From positions 1 through 46,734 of the forward strand of contig JAPSIA010000008.1 of NCBI GenBank assembly GCA_031179215.1: 46,734 bases of DNA, given 5' to 3'. Each line of letters starts with the position of its first letter. Position 1 is the first letter of the stretch. The notes below the pieces were generated by a model that did not search any database, was not told where the DNA came from, and worked only from the letters and a program-made list of their open reading frames with translations. A program made the translations under genes and the position numbers. The DNA comes from Agrococcus sp. GTDB lineage: Bacteria > Actinomycetota > Actinomycetes > Actinomycetales > Microbacteriaceae. This document shows positions 16,881 to 28,330 of this stretch, piece by piece.

Positions 16881-17080
16881 CCGCTGCGCCCCGCAGCACC
16901 GAGTGGCGCTCCGCAGCGCCGAGTGGCGCCTCACAGCATCGAGTGGCGCATCCCGCCATCGAGTGGCGCCCCACATCAACGAGTGGCGGCTCGCGGCATC
17001 GAGTGGCGGCTCGCGGCATCGAGTGGCGGCTCGCGGCATCGAGTGGCGCTTCTTGGGCTCGAATGGATCAGGGACGAGGG
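16881..17080 (+). repeat. Array 1: about 10 tandem 20-bp units, consensus GAGTGGCGSCTCRCRGCATC
   Basis: GAGTGGCG-type units start at 16901, 16921, 16941, 16961, 16981, 17001, 17021, 17041 (exactly 20 bp apart); degenerate units at 16881 and 17061. Units 16981/17001/17021 are identical. Confidence 0.95.
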
Positions 17081-17105
17081 CCGTGATCGCGTCGGCCCCC
17101 GCGCT

Positions 17106-18883
<1,778 letters not shown>

Positions 18884-18940
18884 CGAGCGCGAGAGCGCGA
18901 CGAGCGGGCGGTTCGACCGTCGCTGGAGGGCACCCGCCGG

Positions 18941-18946
18941 TAGCAT
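18941..18946 (+). promoter_or_regulatory. Putative leaderless -10 (TAGCAT) for the septum initiator gene
   Basis: TAGCAT, 6 nt, then GTG start codon at 18953. Confidence 0.5.
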
Positions 18947-18952
18947 CGGCGG

Positions 18953-19402
18953 GTGCCCTCCTCTGACGTCGCCCTCGGGCAGCTGCGCGTGTCGTGGCTG
19001 CTGCTGATCGTCGTCGGCCTCATCGTGACCGGCTTCGTCGTGCTCGCGCCGACCGTCGGCCTGCTGCTCGAGCAGCGCCGCGACATCGCCGCCCTCGAGG
19101 CGCAGGTCGCCGAGCAGCGCGCGAACGTCGAGAGCCTCGAGGCGGAGGTCGCCCGCTGGGACGACCCGGCGTACATCGAGGCGCAGGCCCGCGACCGCCT
19201 CTTCTTCGTCTACCCGGGCGAGACGAGCTTCGTGCTGCTCGACGACCGCTCGGCGCTCGAGACGGCCTCCTCCGAGGTGCCCTCCGCGTCGCTCGAGGCG
19301 CCGAGCACCGATTGGTCGACCGCCGCGGCGACGTCGTTCCTCCTCGCGGGCCTCACCTCCGAGGGCCCCGCCTCGCTCGCCCCCGCGCAGGATCCGCAGT
19401 GA
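18953..19402 (+). CDS. FtsB/DivIC family septum formation initiator
   Basis: Single N-terminal TM, coiled coil (EQRRDIAALEAQVAEQRANVESLEAEVARWDDPAYIEAQARDRLFFVYPGE), immediately after eno as in other Actinobacteria. Confidence 0.88.
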   Translation: MPSSDVALGQLRVSWLLLIVVGLIVTGFVVLAPTVGLLLEQRRDIAALEAQVAEQRANVESLEAEVARWDDPAYIEAQARDRLFFVYPGETSFVLLDDRSALETASSEVPSASLEAPSTDWSTAAATSFLLAGLTSEGPASLAPAQDPQ

Positions 19403-19923
19403 TCGAGCCCGCGACCGAGCGCGACCTCGAGATCATGGCGCTGCAGCTGGGCCGCACGATGCGCGGCGTGCTCGGCGTCGGCGCGCGCTGCGCGTGCGGC
19501 GCGCCCACGGTCGTCGTCACGAGCCCGAGGCTGCCCGACGGCTCGCCGTTCCCGACCTTCTACTACCTGACGCATCCCGCGGCGACGGCCGCCGCCTCGC
19601 GCCTCGAGGCCGACGGCACGATGGCCGAGCTGCAGGAGCGCCTCCGCGAGCCCGAGGTGGCGGATGCGTACGCCGCAGCGCACGCGGCGTACCTCGCCGA
19701 CCGCGAGGCCCACGGCCACGTCGAGGAGATCGCCGGCATCAGCGCCGGCGGCATGCCCGCGCGCGTGAAGTGCCTGCACGCCGTGCTCGCCCACGCGCTC
19801 GCGGCCGGCACGGGCGTCAACCCCATCGGCGACGCCGTGCTCGAGCTGGGGGACTGGTCGCCCGCCGAGTGCGCGTGCGCGCCGGAAGCGCGCGGCACCG
19901 CCGACGGCGCGAGCGCATCCTGA
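19399..19923 (+). CDS. DUF501 domain-containing protein
   Basis: LGRTMRGVLGVGARCACGAPTVVVTSPRLPDGSPFPTFYYLTHPAATAAASRLEADGTMAEL...RVKCLHAVLAHALAAG; conserved eno-ftsB-DUF501 order. Confidence 0.88.
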   Translation: MIEPATERDLEIMALQLGRTMRGVLGVGARCACGAPTVVVTSPRLPDGSPFPTFYYLTHPAATAAASRLEADGTMAELQERLREPEVADAYAAAHAAYLADREAHGHVEEIAGISAGGMPARVKCLHAVLAHALAAGTGVNPIGDAVLELGDWSPAECACAPEARGTADGASAS

Positions 19924-19976
19924 GCGCGATAGAATCGCAGCGCATCCACATCTGATACCTGGGAAGAAGTGCGCCT

Positions 19977-21311
19977 GTGAACAAGATCCTGATCGTCGGG
20001 GGCGGTTACGCCGGCCTCTACACCGCTCGGGGACTCGAGCGTCAGCTGGGCGCCGCCGAGGCGGAGATCACCATCGTGGACCCGCTGCCCTACATGACCT
20101 ACCTGCCGTTCCTGCCGGAGGTCGCGGCCGGCTCGATCGAGCCGCGCCACGTCGTGGTGCCGCTGCGCCGCCACCTCAGCCGCACGAAGGTCGTGCAGGC
20201 GAAGGTGACCGGGATCGACCACGCGAGCAAGGTCGCGACGATCCAGCCGGACCTCGGCGAGGCGCGCACGATCGACTACGACGTGCTCGTGATGACCGCG
20301 GGCTCCGTCTCTCGCACCTTCCCGATCCCGGGCGTCGCCGACGAGGCGATCGGCATGAAGACGATCGAGGAGGCCGCCGCGGTGCGCGACCGCCTCATCT
20401 CCAACTTCGCCAAGGCCGCGGCGCTGCCCGCGGGCCCCGAGCGCGAGCGCCTGCTCACCGTCGCCGTCATCGGCGGCGGCTTCGCGGGCATCGAGACGAT
20501 CGCCGAGCTGCGCGACTTCGCGACCCACCTGCTCTCGCGCTTCCGCGAGATCACCTTCGACGAAGTCTCGTTCCACCTCGTCGAGGCCATGGGCCGCATC
20601 ATGCCCGAGGTCAGCGCCGAGACGGCCGACTGGGTCGTCGAGGACCTGCGCAAGCGCGGCGTCGACGTGCACCTCGAGACGCAGCTGCAGAGCGCGGTCG
20701 GCGGCGTGTGCGAGCTCTCGACCGGCGAGCGCTTCGCCTCCGACCTCATCATCTGGACCGCCGGCGTCATGGCGAACCCCGTCGTGCGCGCGACCGACCT
20801 CCCGCTCGACGACCGCGGCCGCGTGACGGCGCTCGCGACGCTGCAGGTCGCGCGCGACGGCGTCGTGGTGCCGGATGCGTGGACGGCGGGCGACGTGTCG
20901 GCGGTGCCCGACAAGTCCAAGACCCCCGGTCCCGGCGGCTTCGCCGTTCCCAACGCGCAGCACGCGGTGCGCGAGGCCAAGCTCATGGCGAAGAACATCG
21001 CCGCCGTGCTGCGCGGCGACGCGCCGCGCGAGTACATCCACGACAACCAGGGCGCCGTCGCGGGCCTCGGCCAGTGGAACGGCGTCTTCCAGCGGCGCAA
21101 CTTCGCCATCAAGGGCCCCGTCGCGTGGCTCATGCACCGCGGCTACCACGGCCTCGCGATGCCGATGTGGGAGCGCAAGTGGCGCGTCTTCGGCGACTGG
21201 TGGAGCCAGTTCTGGCTCGGCCGCGACATCGTCGAGCTCTCGGAGCGCGAGCACCCGCGCCGCGCCTTCGAGACGTACGCCTCGCGCCCGAAGCCCAAGG
21301 TCGAGGCCTAG
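19977..21311 (+). CDS. NAD(P)/FAD-dependent oxidoreductase, type II NADH dehydrogenase-like
   Basis: KILIVGGGYAGLYTARGLERQL...VIGGGFAGIETIAEL...WTAGVMANP...AGDVSAVPD; TAGAAT -10-like at about 19929. Confidence 0.87.
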   Translation: MNKILIVGGGYAGLYTARGLERQLGAAEAEITIVDPLPYMTYLPFLPEVAAGSIEPRHVVVPLRRHLSRTKVVQAKVTGIDHASKVATIQPDLGEARTIDYDVLVMTAGSVSRTFPIPGVADEAIGMKTIEEAAAVRDRLISNFAKAAALPAGPERERLLTVAVIGGGFAGIETIAELRDFATHLLSRFREITFDEVSFHLVEAMGRIMPEVSAETADWVVEDLRKRGVDVHLETQLQSAVGGVCELSTGERFASDLIIWTAGVMANPVVRATDLPLDDRGRVTALATLQVARDGVVVPDAWTAGDVSAVPDKSKTPGPGGFAVPNAQHAVREAKLMAKNIAAVLRGDAPREYIHDNQGAVAGLGQWNGVFQRRNFAIKGPVAWLMHRGYHGLAMPMWERKWRVFGDWWSQFWLGRDIVELSEREHPRRAFETYASRPKPKVEA

Positions 21312-21324
21312 GCTCCGCTCGCGC

Positions 21325-21365
21325 ACGACAGCGCCGCGCCCCGCTCGGGGGCGCGGCGCTGTCGT
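21325..21365. terminator. Strong hairpin terminator after NDH-2
   Basis: ACGACAGCGCCGCGCCCC-gctcg-GGGGCGCGGCGCTGTCGT, perfect 18-bp stem. Confidence 0.8.
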
Positions 21366-21530
21366 ATGGTGGCGCATGGACGACTGTCCACGTCCGGGGG
21401 TGATCGGAGCGCGAGTGGCGAGGAAGCCGGCCGAGGAGCGGCGCGGGGAGCTCGTCGGGGTCGGCCTCGGCGCATCCCGCCGCTGCGTCCTCACCGCCGC
21501 GCGCGGCTGCGCGATCGCGAGGCGCTGATC

Positions 21531-22742
21531 GTGCTCGACCTCGCGACTGCCCCGCCGTGGTCGGCGCACGGCCACTGGGAGCGGATGGACGCGGCGCTCG
21601 CCGACACCGACGGGCCGGTCGCCGCGCTCTCGCTCGGCGCGCTCGCGCAGAACGCGCGGGACATGGTCGCGCGAGCGGGCGGCACGAGCCTGCGGCTCGC
21701 GACGAAGTCGGTGCGCTGCCGCCCCTTGATCGACGCCGTGCTCGCGACGCCCGGGTGGCGCGGCGTGCTGGCCGCCACGCTCCCGGAGGCGCTGTGGCTC
21801 TCGGCGACGGTCGACGACGTGCTGCTCGGCTACCCATCCGTCGATCGCGCCGCGCTCCGCGCGCTCGTCGCGGACGAGCGCGCCCTCGAGCGCGTCACGA
21901 TCATGGTCGACAGCGCCGAGCACCTCGACCTCATCGACGCGCTGCTCCCCGGGCACCCCGAGCTCCGGGTGGCGCTCGAGCTCGACGCGTCCTTCCGCCT
22001 CGGCCCGTGGCGTGCCGGTGTGCTGCGCTCGCCGCTGCGATCCCCGCAGCAGCTCGCGGCGCTCGCCCGCACCGTCGTCGAGCGGCGCGGGTTCCGGCTC
22101 GCGGGGCTCATGTCGTACGAGGCCCAGATCGCGGGCGTGCAGGACGACCGGCGCCGCGGCCTGCGCCCCGCCGCCGCGATCCGAGCGATGCAGCGCCGCT
22201 CGAGGGCCGAGCTGCTCGACCGGCGCGCGGCGGCCGTCGCGGCCGTGCGCGCGCTCGCCCCCCTCGAGTTCGTCAACGGCGGCGGCACCGGATCGATCGA
22301 GGCGACCGCGGCCGACGGCGCCGTCACGGAGATCGGCGCGGGCAGCGGCCTGTTCGGCGCCCACCTGTTCGACGGCTATCGCGGCTTCCGCCCCGCGCCG
22401 GCGCTGGCGTTCGCGCTCTCGGTCGTGCGTCGCCCGGGCCCGGGCGTCGTCACCCTGCTCGGCGGCGGGTGGGTGTCGTCCGGACCGACCGTGCTCCATC
22501 GCGACCCCGTCGTGGTCTGGCCGGAGGGGCTGCGGATCGTGCCGGAGGAGGGGCCGGGCGAGGTGCAGACGCCGGTGCGCGGCAGCGCCGCCGACCGGCT
22601 GCGCATCGGCGACCGCGTCTGGCTGCGGCACGCGAAGGCGGGGGAGCTGTGCGAGCGCACCGACGCGCTGCACCTCGTCGACGGCGAGCGGGTCGTCGAC
22701 GCGCTCCCCACCTACCGCGGCGAGGGCCGGGGGCTGCTGTGA
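21531..22742 (+). CDS. Amino acid deaminase/aldolase (alanine racemase N-terminal fold, D-threonine aldolase-like)
   Basis: ...LRLATKSVRCRPLIDAVL...LLGYPSVDRAAL...VTIMVDSAEHLDLI...ALELDASFRLGPWRAGVLRSPL...LAGLMSYEAQIAGV...FVNGGGTGSIEAT. Confidence 0.82.
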   Translation: MLDLATAPPWSAHGHWERMDAALADTDGPVAALSLGALAQNARDMVARAGGTSLRLATKSVRCRPLIDAVLATPGWRGVLAATLPEALWLSATVDDVLLGYPSVDRAALRALVADERALERVTIMVDSAEHLDLIDALLPGHPELRVALELDASFRLGPWRAGVLRSPLRSPQQLAALARTVVERRGFRLAGLMSYEAQIAGVQDDRRRGLRPAAAIRAMQRRSRAELLDRRAAAVAAVRALAPLEFVNGGGTGSIEATAADGAVTEIGAGSGLFGAHLFDGYRGFRPAPALAFALSVVRRPGPGVVTLLGGGWVSSGPTVLHRDPVVVWPEGLRIVPEEGPGEVQTPVRGSAADRLRIGDRVWLRHAKAGELCERTDALHLVDGERVVDALPTYRGEGRGLL

Positions 22743-24031
22743 CGTGGACGAACTGGGCGCGGTGCCAGCGCGCGGAGCCGACCGAGGTGCTCGCGCCGAC
22801 GACCGTCGACGGGGTGCAGCGCGCCGTCGAGCGCGTGCGCGAGCGCGGCGGCTCGCTCCGGCCCGTCGGCAGCGGCCACTCGTTCTCGGGCGCCGCGAGG
22901 CCCGACGACGCGCAGCTCTCCATCGGCGCGCTCTCGGGCATCGTCGCGGTGGACGCAGAGCGCTCGCGCGTGACGGCGCTCGCCGGCACGACCCTGCGCG
23001 AGCTCTCCGCGCTGCTCGTCGAGCACGGGCTCGCCCTCGACAACCTGGGCGACATCGATCGGCAGACGCTCGCGGGCGCCATCTCGACCGGCACCCACGG
23101 CACCGGCATCCGGCACCGCTCCGTGGGCGCATCCGTCGTCGCCGCGACGCTCGTGACCGCCGACGGCGCCGTGCTGCGCGTGAGCGAGGCGGAGCGGCCC
23201 GAGCTGCTGCCGGCGATCCGGCTCGGGCTCGGCGTGCTCGGCGTGCTCGTCGACGTCACGCTGCAGTGCGTGCGCGCGTTCGCGCTCGAGGCGGTCGAGA
23301 CGGTCGTGCGGCTCGATGCCGTCCTCGAGGACTGGCAGGGGATCCTCGATCGCACCGACCACTTCGAGCTCTACTGGTTCGCCGCGACGCGGCTCGCCGT
23401 CACGAAGTCGAACGCGCGCGTCACGGGGCCCCTCGAGCCGCGCTCGCGGATCGGCCGCTTCGTCGACGAGCGCGTGCTGACCGACCTCGGGCACCGGGCC
23501 CTGCTCGCGGTCGGCGCGCTCGTGCCCGGGAGCGCCCGCGCCCTCAACCAGGTCGCGGCGCGCGGCATGGCGCGCGGGCGGTTCGTCGAGCCGAGCAGCG
23601 ACGTCTTCACCGCCGAGCGGGCCGTGCGCTTCCGCGAGATGGAGTACGGCATCCCCGTCGAGGCGCTCCCGGACGCGCTGCGCGCGATCGACCGCGCGCT
23701 CCGCGCCGCGCGCCTCGTGCCCACCTTCCCGTTCGAGGTGCGGGCGATCGGCGCCGACGACGCGCTGCTGTCGACCGCGAGCGGCCGCGACACCGCGTAC
23801 ATCGCCGCGCACCGCTGGTGGCGCGAGGATCCCTGGCCGCTGTTCGCGATCGTCGAGCCGATCCTGCTCGAGCACGACGGCAGGCCGCACTGGGGCAAGC
23901 TGCACTCGCTGCGCGCCGACGACCTCGCGGCGCGGTTCCCGGGCTTCGGCGCCTTCCTGGCCGTGCGCGACGAGCTCGATCCCGAGCGCCGCTTCGCGAG
24001 CGCGTGGACGCGCAGGGTCCTCGGCGCCTGA
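22739..24031 (+). CDS. FAD-linked sugar-lactone oxidase (D-arabinono-1,4-lactone oxidase / L-gulonolactone oxidase family)
   Basis: TWTNWARCQRAEPTEVLAPTTVDGVQRAV...RPVGSGHSFSGAA...ISTGTHGTGIRHRS...HWGKLHSL...PGFGAFLAVRDELDPERRFAS. Confidence 0.88.
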   Translation: MTWTNWARCQRAEPTEVLAPTTVDGVQRAVERVRERGGSLRPVGSGHSFSGAARPDDAQLSIGALSGIVAVDAERSRVTALAGTTLRELSALLVEHGLALDNLGDIDRQTLAGAISTGTHGTGIRHRSVGASVVAATLVTADGAVLRVSEAERPELLPAIRLGLGVLGVLVDVTLQCVRAFALEAVETVVRLDAVLEDWQGILDRTDHFELYWFAATRLAVTKSNARVTGPLEPRSRIGRFVDERVLTDLGHRALLAVGALVPGSARALNQVAARGMARGRFVEPSSDVFTAERAVRFREMEYGIPVEALPDALRAIDRALRAARLVPTFPFEVRAIGADDALLSTASGRDTAYIAAHRWWREDPWPLFAIVEPILLEHDGRPHWGKLHSLRADDLAARFPGFGAFLAVRDELDPERRFASAWTRRVLGA

Positions 24032-24051
24032 GCGATCTCGGCCGCGCCGCC

Positions 24052-24057
24052 TACAGT
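24052..24057 (+). promoter_or_regulatory. Putative leaderless -10 (TACAGT) for the lemA-like gene
   Basis: TACAGT, 6 nt, then ATG at 24064. Confidence 0.5.
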
Positions 24058-24063
24058 GGAGGC

Positions 24064-24612
24064 ATGGACTGGCAGCTCATCGTCTGGATCCTCGTCGGCG
24101 CCCTCGTCGTCCTCGGCATCATCGGTGCCGTCGTCACGCTCGCGACGCGCGCGTCGATGCGTCGGCTCGCCGCGACGGTCGACGAGCGGTGGGCGTCCCT
24201 CGCCGCGACCCTCGAGCGCCGCAGGAGCGTCGCCGAGCCGCTGCTCGCGACGGCCAGCGAGCAGCAGCGCTCCCTCGCCGCGGATGCGTTCACGGCGCTC
24301 GAGCGGGCCGTGCCGCCCTCCGCGAAGGCGGAGGCGGAAGCTGAGGTGCAGCGGGCGCTGCGTCCGCTCGTGCAGGCGGCGGGCGCGCAGCCGATCGGCT
24401 CCGACGCCGCGGAGGCGCGCACCGCGCTCGCCGCGCTCGACGACGAGGCGCAGGCGCGCCGACGCGACTACAACACGAGCGCGCGCGAGCTGAACGCGAA
24501 GGCGCGTCGGTTCCCGACCTCGATGTGGGCGGGATCCGTCGCCGCGCCGCGCGAGTTCTTCGAGGTCGACCAGGCCGGTGCGGTCGCGGAGCCGCCCCGC
24601 ATCCAGTTCTGA
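24064..24612 (+). CDS. LemA family protein
   Basis: N-terminal TM then ...DYNTSARELNAKARRFPTSMWAGSVAAPREFFEVDQ, typical LemA C-terminal motif. Confidence 0.78.
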   Translation: MDWQLIVWILVGALVVLGIIGAVVTLATRASMRRLAATVDERWASLAATLERRRSVAEPLLATASEQQRSLAADAFTALERAVPPSAKAEAEAEVQRALRPLVQAAGAQPIGSDAAEARTALAALDDEAQARRRDYNTSARELNAKARRFPTSMWAGSVAAPREFFEVDQAGAVAEPPRIQF

Positions 24613-24619
24613 GGCCCTG

Positions 24620-25837
24620 CTACGCCCGCACGGCGAGCGCCACCTCGCGCGCCCACGTCCCTGGCCCCGCGACCTCGACGCGGTCGAGCCCCTGCCAGGC
24701 CGCGGCCTCGGCGAGCGCGGGTGCGAGGCGCGCGGCGAGCTCGCCGGCCCGATCGGCGTGGGGCGGCTCGATCGTCGCGTGCTGCACGCGCAGGACGCCC
24801 ACCCGCCGGTCGCTCTTGAGGTCGACGCGACCCACGAGCTCGTCGTCGACGAGCACGGGCAGCACGTAGTAGCCGTGCTCGCGGGCAGCTGCCGGGGTGT
24901 AGATGGAGATGCGGTACGCGAAGCCGAACGCCCGCTCGGCTCGCGGCCGGAACCACACGAGTGGGTCGAAGGGCGACAGGAGCGCGGTCGCCCGCACGCG
25001 CCGCGGCATCCTCGCCCCGACGGTGAGGTACGCCGGCCGCCCCCAGCCCTCGACCTCGACGGGCTCGAGCTCGCCGGCGTCGACGAGCGCCGCGACCGCC
25101 GCCCGCGCGTCGGCGACCTTGAGGCGGTGGTAGTCGGCGAGGTCGTCGAGCGTCGCGATGCCGCACGCGCGCGCCGCCCGCCGCACGAGCTCGCGATGCG
25201 CCTCGTCGCGCTCGACGTGCGCCCTCGCCGGCTCGGGCAGCACCGCATCGGCGACCGCGTACCGGCGCTCGAAGCGCGAGCGGCCCATCGTGACGAGCGA
25301 GCCGCGGCGGAAGAGCACGCTCGTCGCCCAGTACGCATCCGACTTGTTCCACCACCCGCCCGGCAGCCGCTCGTGGAGCGGATGCCGCATCTCGCTCGGC
25401 CGCAGGGGTCCGCGCTCGGCGAACTCGGCGAGCACCTCGTCGATGAGGCCCGCGTGCTCGGCCGCCCACTGCTCGGTCGACGGCCGCATGGGCGATCGTC
25501 GCTTCCACCCCCACAGGGGCCAATCCGCGACCGGGATGACGGCCGCCTCGTGGGCGAGGTACTCGGTGTAGCCGCCGAGGCCGCGACCGTGGTCGTGGTG
25601 GAGCAGCCGATCGAGGGTCGTGCGGTCGTAGGGACCGAGGCGCGCGAGCAGGGGCAGGTAGTGGCTGCGCTCGAAGACGTTGACGGAATCGAGCTGCAGC
25701 AGCCCGAGCCGCGCGATCGCGCGCTCGAGCGTGCGCGCTCCCGCCCGGCCGCGCTCGCCCGGCACCGCGCCGTCGAGGCCCGCGGCGGCGACGGCGATGC
25801 GCCGCGCCTGCGCGGCCGAGATCCTGCGATGGGTCAC
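24620..25837 (-). CDS. Winged-helix DNA-binding protein, YcaQ/AlkZ-like DNA glycosylase family
   Basis: RISAAQARRIAVAAAGLD...IARLGLLQLDSVNVFERSHYLPLLARLGPYD...LLSPFDPLVWFRPRAERAFGFAYRISIYTPAAAREHGYYVLPVLVDDELVGRVDLKSDR. Confidence 0.85.
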   Translation of the reverse strand: MTHRRISAAQARRIAVAAAGLDGAVPGERGRAGARTLERAIARLGLLQLDSVNVFERSHYLPLLARLGPYDRTTLDRLLHHDHGRGLGGYTEYLAHEAAVIPVADWPLWGWKRRSPMRPSTEQWAAEHAGLIDEVLAEFAERGPLRPSEMRHPLHERLPGGWWNKSDAYWATSVLFRRGSLVTMGRSRFERRYAVADAVLPEPARAHVERDEAHRELVRRAARACGIATLDDLADYHRLKVADARAAVAALVDAGELEPVEVEGWGRPAYLTVGARMPRRVRATALLSPFDPLVWFRPRAERAFGFAYRISIYTPAAAREHGYYVLPVLVDDELVGRVDLKSDRRVGVLRVQHATIEPPHADRAGELAARLAPALAEAAAWQGLDRVEVAGPGTWAREVALAVRA

Positions 25838-25895
25838 GAGTCGTGAGGCTAGCAACGGCCGCCCACGCATGCGGCGCGGTCATCGCGCGCGCCCG

Positions 25896-25901
25896 TAGGA
25901 T
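25896..25901 (+). promoter_or_regulatory. Putative leaderless -10 (TAGGAT) for the AI-2E transporter gene
   Basis: TAGGAT, 6 nt, then ATG at 25908. Confidence 0.5.
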
Positions 25902-25907
25902 CGAGCA

Positions 25908-27056
25908 ATGCTGCTCCGACGCCCCCAGCCCCAGGGCCACCGCGCGAGCCGCGCCCTCGGCGACGACGCCGTGTCGCGCGGCATCCGCATCGCGGGTGCG
26001 TGGTCGTGGCGCTTCGTCGCCGTCGCGGCCGCCGCCGCGATCGTCATCGCGCTCGTGGTGATGTTCCGCATCGTCGTCATCCCGCTGCTGGTCGCCGCGC
26101 TCATCACGACCGCGCTGCTGCCCGTCGTCGAGGGGCTCGTGCGGGCTCGCTGGCCGCGCGGCCTCGCCGTCGCCGTCGCCGTGGTCGGGCTGCTCGTGGC
26201 GATCGTCGGGCTCGCGTGGCTCGCCGTGTCGCAGATCCGGGCCGAGTACCCCGTGCTGCAGGATCGCGCCGTCGCGTTCTGGGACGACACGCAGGCGTGG
26301 ATCACCTCGCTGCCCTTCGGCATCGACGCGGCCGAGATCACGGCGCTCGGCGAGAACCTGCTCGTCACCGTCCAGCGCGACATCTCGTCCATCCTCTCGA
26401 GCGCGCTCTCGGTCGGCTCCTCCGTCGGCCACTTCCTCGCCGGCGCGCTCCTGACCCTGTTCGCGCTCATCTTCACGCTGCTCGACGGCCGGGGCATCTG
26501 GCGCTGGATCGTCGGCGTGCTGCCGCGCGCCGCGCAGCGCCCGACCGACGAGGCGGCGCGCACCGGCTGGGGCACGCTCGGCAGCTTCGTGCGCGTGCAG
26601 GTGCTCGTGGCGTTCATCGACGCCGTGGGGATCGGCCTCGGCGCGTTCATCCTCGGCCTGTTCTTCGAGGGCGGGATGCCGCTCGTCATCCCGATCGCGA
26701 TCCTGGTCTTCCTGGGCTCCTTCATCCCGATCATCGGCGCGGTCGTGACCGGCGCGATCGCGGTGCTCGTCGCGCTCGTGTCCTTCGGCGTGTGGCCCGC
26801 CGTCATCATGCTCGGCATCGTGCTGCTCGTGCAGCAGCTCGAGAGCCACGTGCTGCAGCCGCTCGTCATGGGCACCGCGGTCAAGGTCCACCCGCTCGCC
26901 GTCGTCCTCTCGGTGGGTGCGGGCTCCACGATCGCCGGCATCGCGGGAGCCTTCTTCGCCGTGCCGCTCGTGGCCTTCCTCAACACGTTCGTCTCGTCGA
27001 TCGCCGCCGGTGCCCGCCGGACGAGCGCGGCGACGGCGATCGAGGACGCACGATGA
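25908..27056 (+). CDS. AI-2E family transporter
   Basis: Polytopic; ...FIPIIGAVVTGAIAVLVALVSFGVWPAVIMLGIVLLVQQLESHVLQPLVMGTAVKVHPLAVVLSVGAGSTIAGIAGAFFAVPLVAFL. Confidence 0.93.
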   Translation: MLLRRPQPQGHRASRALGDDAVSRGIRIAGAWSWRFVAVAAAAAIVIALVVMFRIVVIPLLVAALITTALLPVVEGLVRARWPRGLAVAVAVVGLLVAIVGLAWLAVSQIRAEYPVLQDRAVAFWDDTQAWITSLPFGIDAAEITALGENLLVTVQRDISSILSSALSVGSSVGHFLAGALLTLFALIFTLLDGRGIWRWIVGVLPRAAQRPTDEAARTGWGTLGSFVRVQVLVAFIDAVGIGLGAFILGLFFEGGMPLVIPIAILVFLGSFIPIIGAVVTGAIAVLVALVSFGVWPAVIMLGIVLLVQQLESHVLQPLVMGTAVKVHPLAVVLSVGAGSTIAGIAGAFFAVPLVAFLNTFVSSIAAGARRTSAATAIEDAR

Positions 27057-28282
27057 GGGCGCTGCCCGGACCGACGCTCGCGGACTTCGAGGCGGCGCAG
27101 CAGCGCCTCGTCGGCATCGTGCAGGAGACGCCCATGGAGGTCTCGCGCTACCTGGGCGGCATGCTCGGCGCCGACGTGCACCTCAAGTGCGAGAACCTGC
27201 AGCGCACGGGTGCCTACAAGATCCGCGGGGCGTACAACATGCTCGCGAAGCTCACGGACGAGCAGCGGGCGCGGGGCGTCGTCGCCGCCTCGGCAGGCAA
27301 CCACGCCCAGGGCGTCGCGTTCGCGGCGACCGCGCTCGGCGTGCGGTCGACGATCTTCATGCCGCTCGGCGTCGCGCTGCCGAAGCTGCAGGCGACGCGC
27401 GACTACGGCGCGGACGTCGAGCTGCGCGGGCTCGACTTCCAGACGGCGCTCGGCGCCGCCGTCGAGCACGTCGAGCGCACGGGCGCGACGTTCGTGCCGC
27501 CCTACGACCACGCCGACATCGTCGAGGGCCAGGGCACCCTCGGGCTCGAGATCCTCGACCAGGTCCCGGATGCGGCGACCGTCGTCGTGCCCGTCGGCGG
27601 CGGCGGGCTCGCGGCGGGCGTCGCATCCGCGATCCGGCAGCGCGCCGAGCGCGACGGCCGCAGCGTCAGGGTCGTCGGCGTGCAGGCCGAGCGGGCGGCC
27701 TCCTTCGTCGCCTCGCTCGAGGCCGGGGTGCCGACGACCATCGCCACGCTGCCCACGATCGCCGACGGCATCGCGGTCGCGCGGCCGGGCGCCCTGCCGT
27801 TCGCGATCGTCCGCGAGGCGGTCGACGAGATCGTCACGGTCTCCGACGACGACATCGCGAGGGCGATGATCATGCTGCTCGAGCGCGCCAAGCTCGTCGT
27901 CGAGCCGGCGGGGGCGGTCGCGACAGCGGCCATCATGACCGGTCTCATCGCATCCGACGGACCGGTCGTCGCGCTGCTCTCCGGCGGCAACATCGACCCG
28001 CTGTTCATGGAGCGCGTCATCGGCCGCGGCCTCGCGGCCTCGCAGCGCTACCTGAAGGTGCGCATCGCGCTGCCCGATCGCCCCGGCCAGCTCGCGATCA
28101 TCGCCCAGATCGTCTCCGACGAGTCGGCGAACGTCGTCGAGGTGCTGCACTCGCAGCACGACTCGTGGACCTCGATCAACGACGTCTCGATCGACATCTC
28201 CGTCACGACGCGCGGGCCGGAGCACGCCGAGCGGGTGCTCGAGGCGCTGCGCCGCGCCGGCTACGAGCCCCAGGTGCTCTGA
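27053..28282 (+). CDS. ilvA: Threonine ammonia-lyase (with C-terminal ACT-like region)
   Basis: VHLKCENLQRTGAYKIRGAYNML...AASAGNHAQGVAFAA...VPVGGGGLAAGV...PDRPGQLAIIAQIVSDESANVVEVLH. Confidence 0.92.
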   Translation: MRALPGPTLADFEAAQQRLVGIVQETPMEVSRYLGGMLGADVHLKCENLQRTGAYKIRGAYNMLAKLTDEQRARGVVAASAGNHAQGVAFAATALGVRSTIFMPLGVALPKLQATRDYGADVELRGLDFQTALGAAVEHVERTGATFVPPYDHADIVEGQGTLGLEILDQVPDAATVVVPVGGGGLAAGVASAIRQRAERDGRSVRVVGVQAERAASFVASLEAGVPTTIATLPTIADGIAVARPGALPFAIVREAVDEIVTVSDDDIARAMIMLLERAKLVVEPAGAVATAAIMTGLIASDGPVVALLSGGNIDPLFMERVIGRGLAASQRYLKVRIALPDRPGQLAIIAQIVSDESANVVEVLHSQHDSWTSINDVSIDISVTTRGPEHAERVLEALRRAGYEPQVL

Positions 28283-28288
28283 GACGAC

Positions 28289-28320
28289 GAGGGGCCCCGC
28301 GGCGTGCCGCGGGGCCCCTC
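28289..28320. terminator. Bidirectional terminator between ilvA and greA
   Basis: GAGGGGCCCCGCGG-CGTG-CCGCGGGGCCCCTC, perfect 14-bp stem, 4-nt loop. Confidence 0.8.
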
Positions 28321-28330
28321 GATCCGGCGA

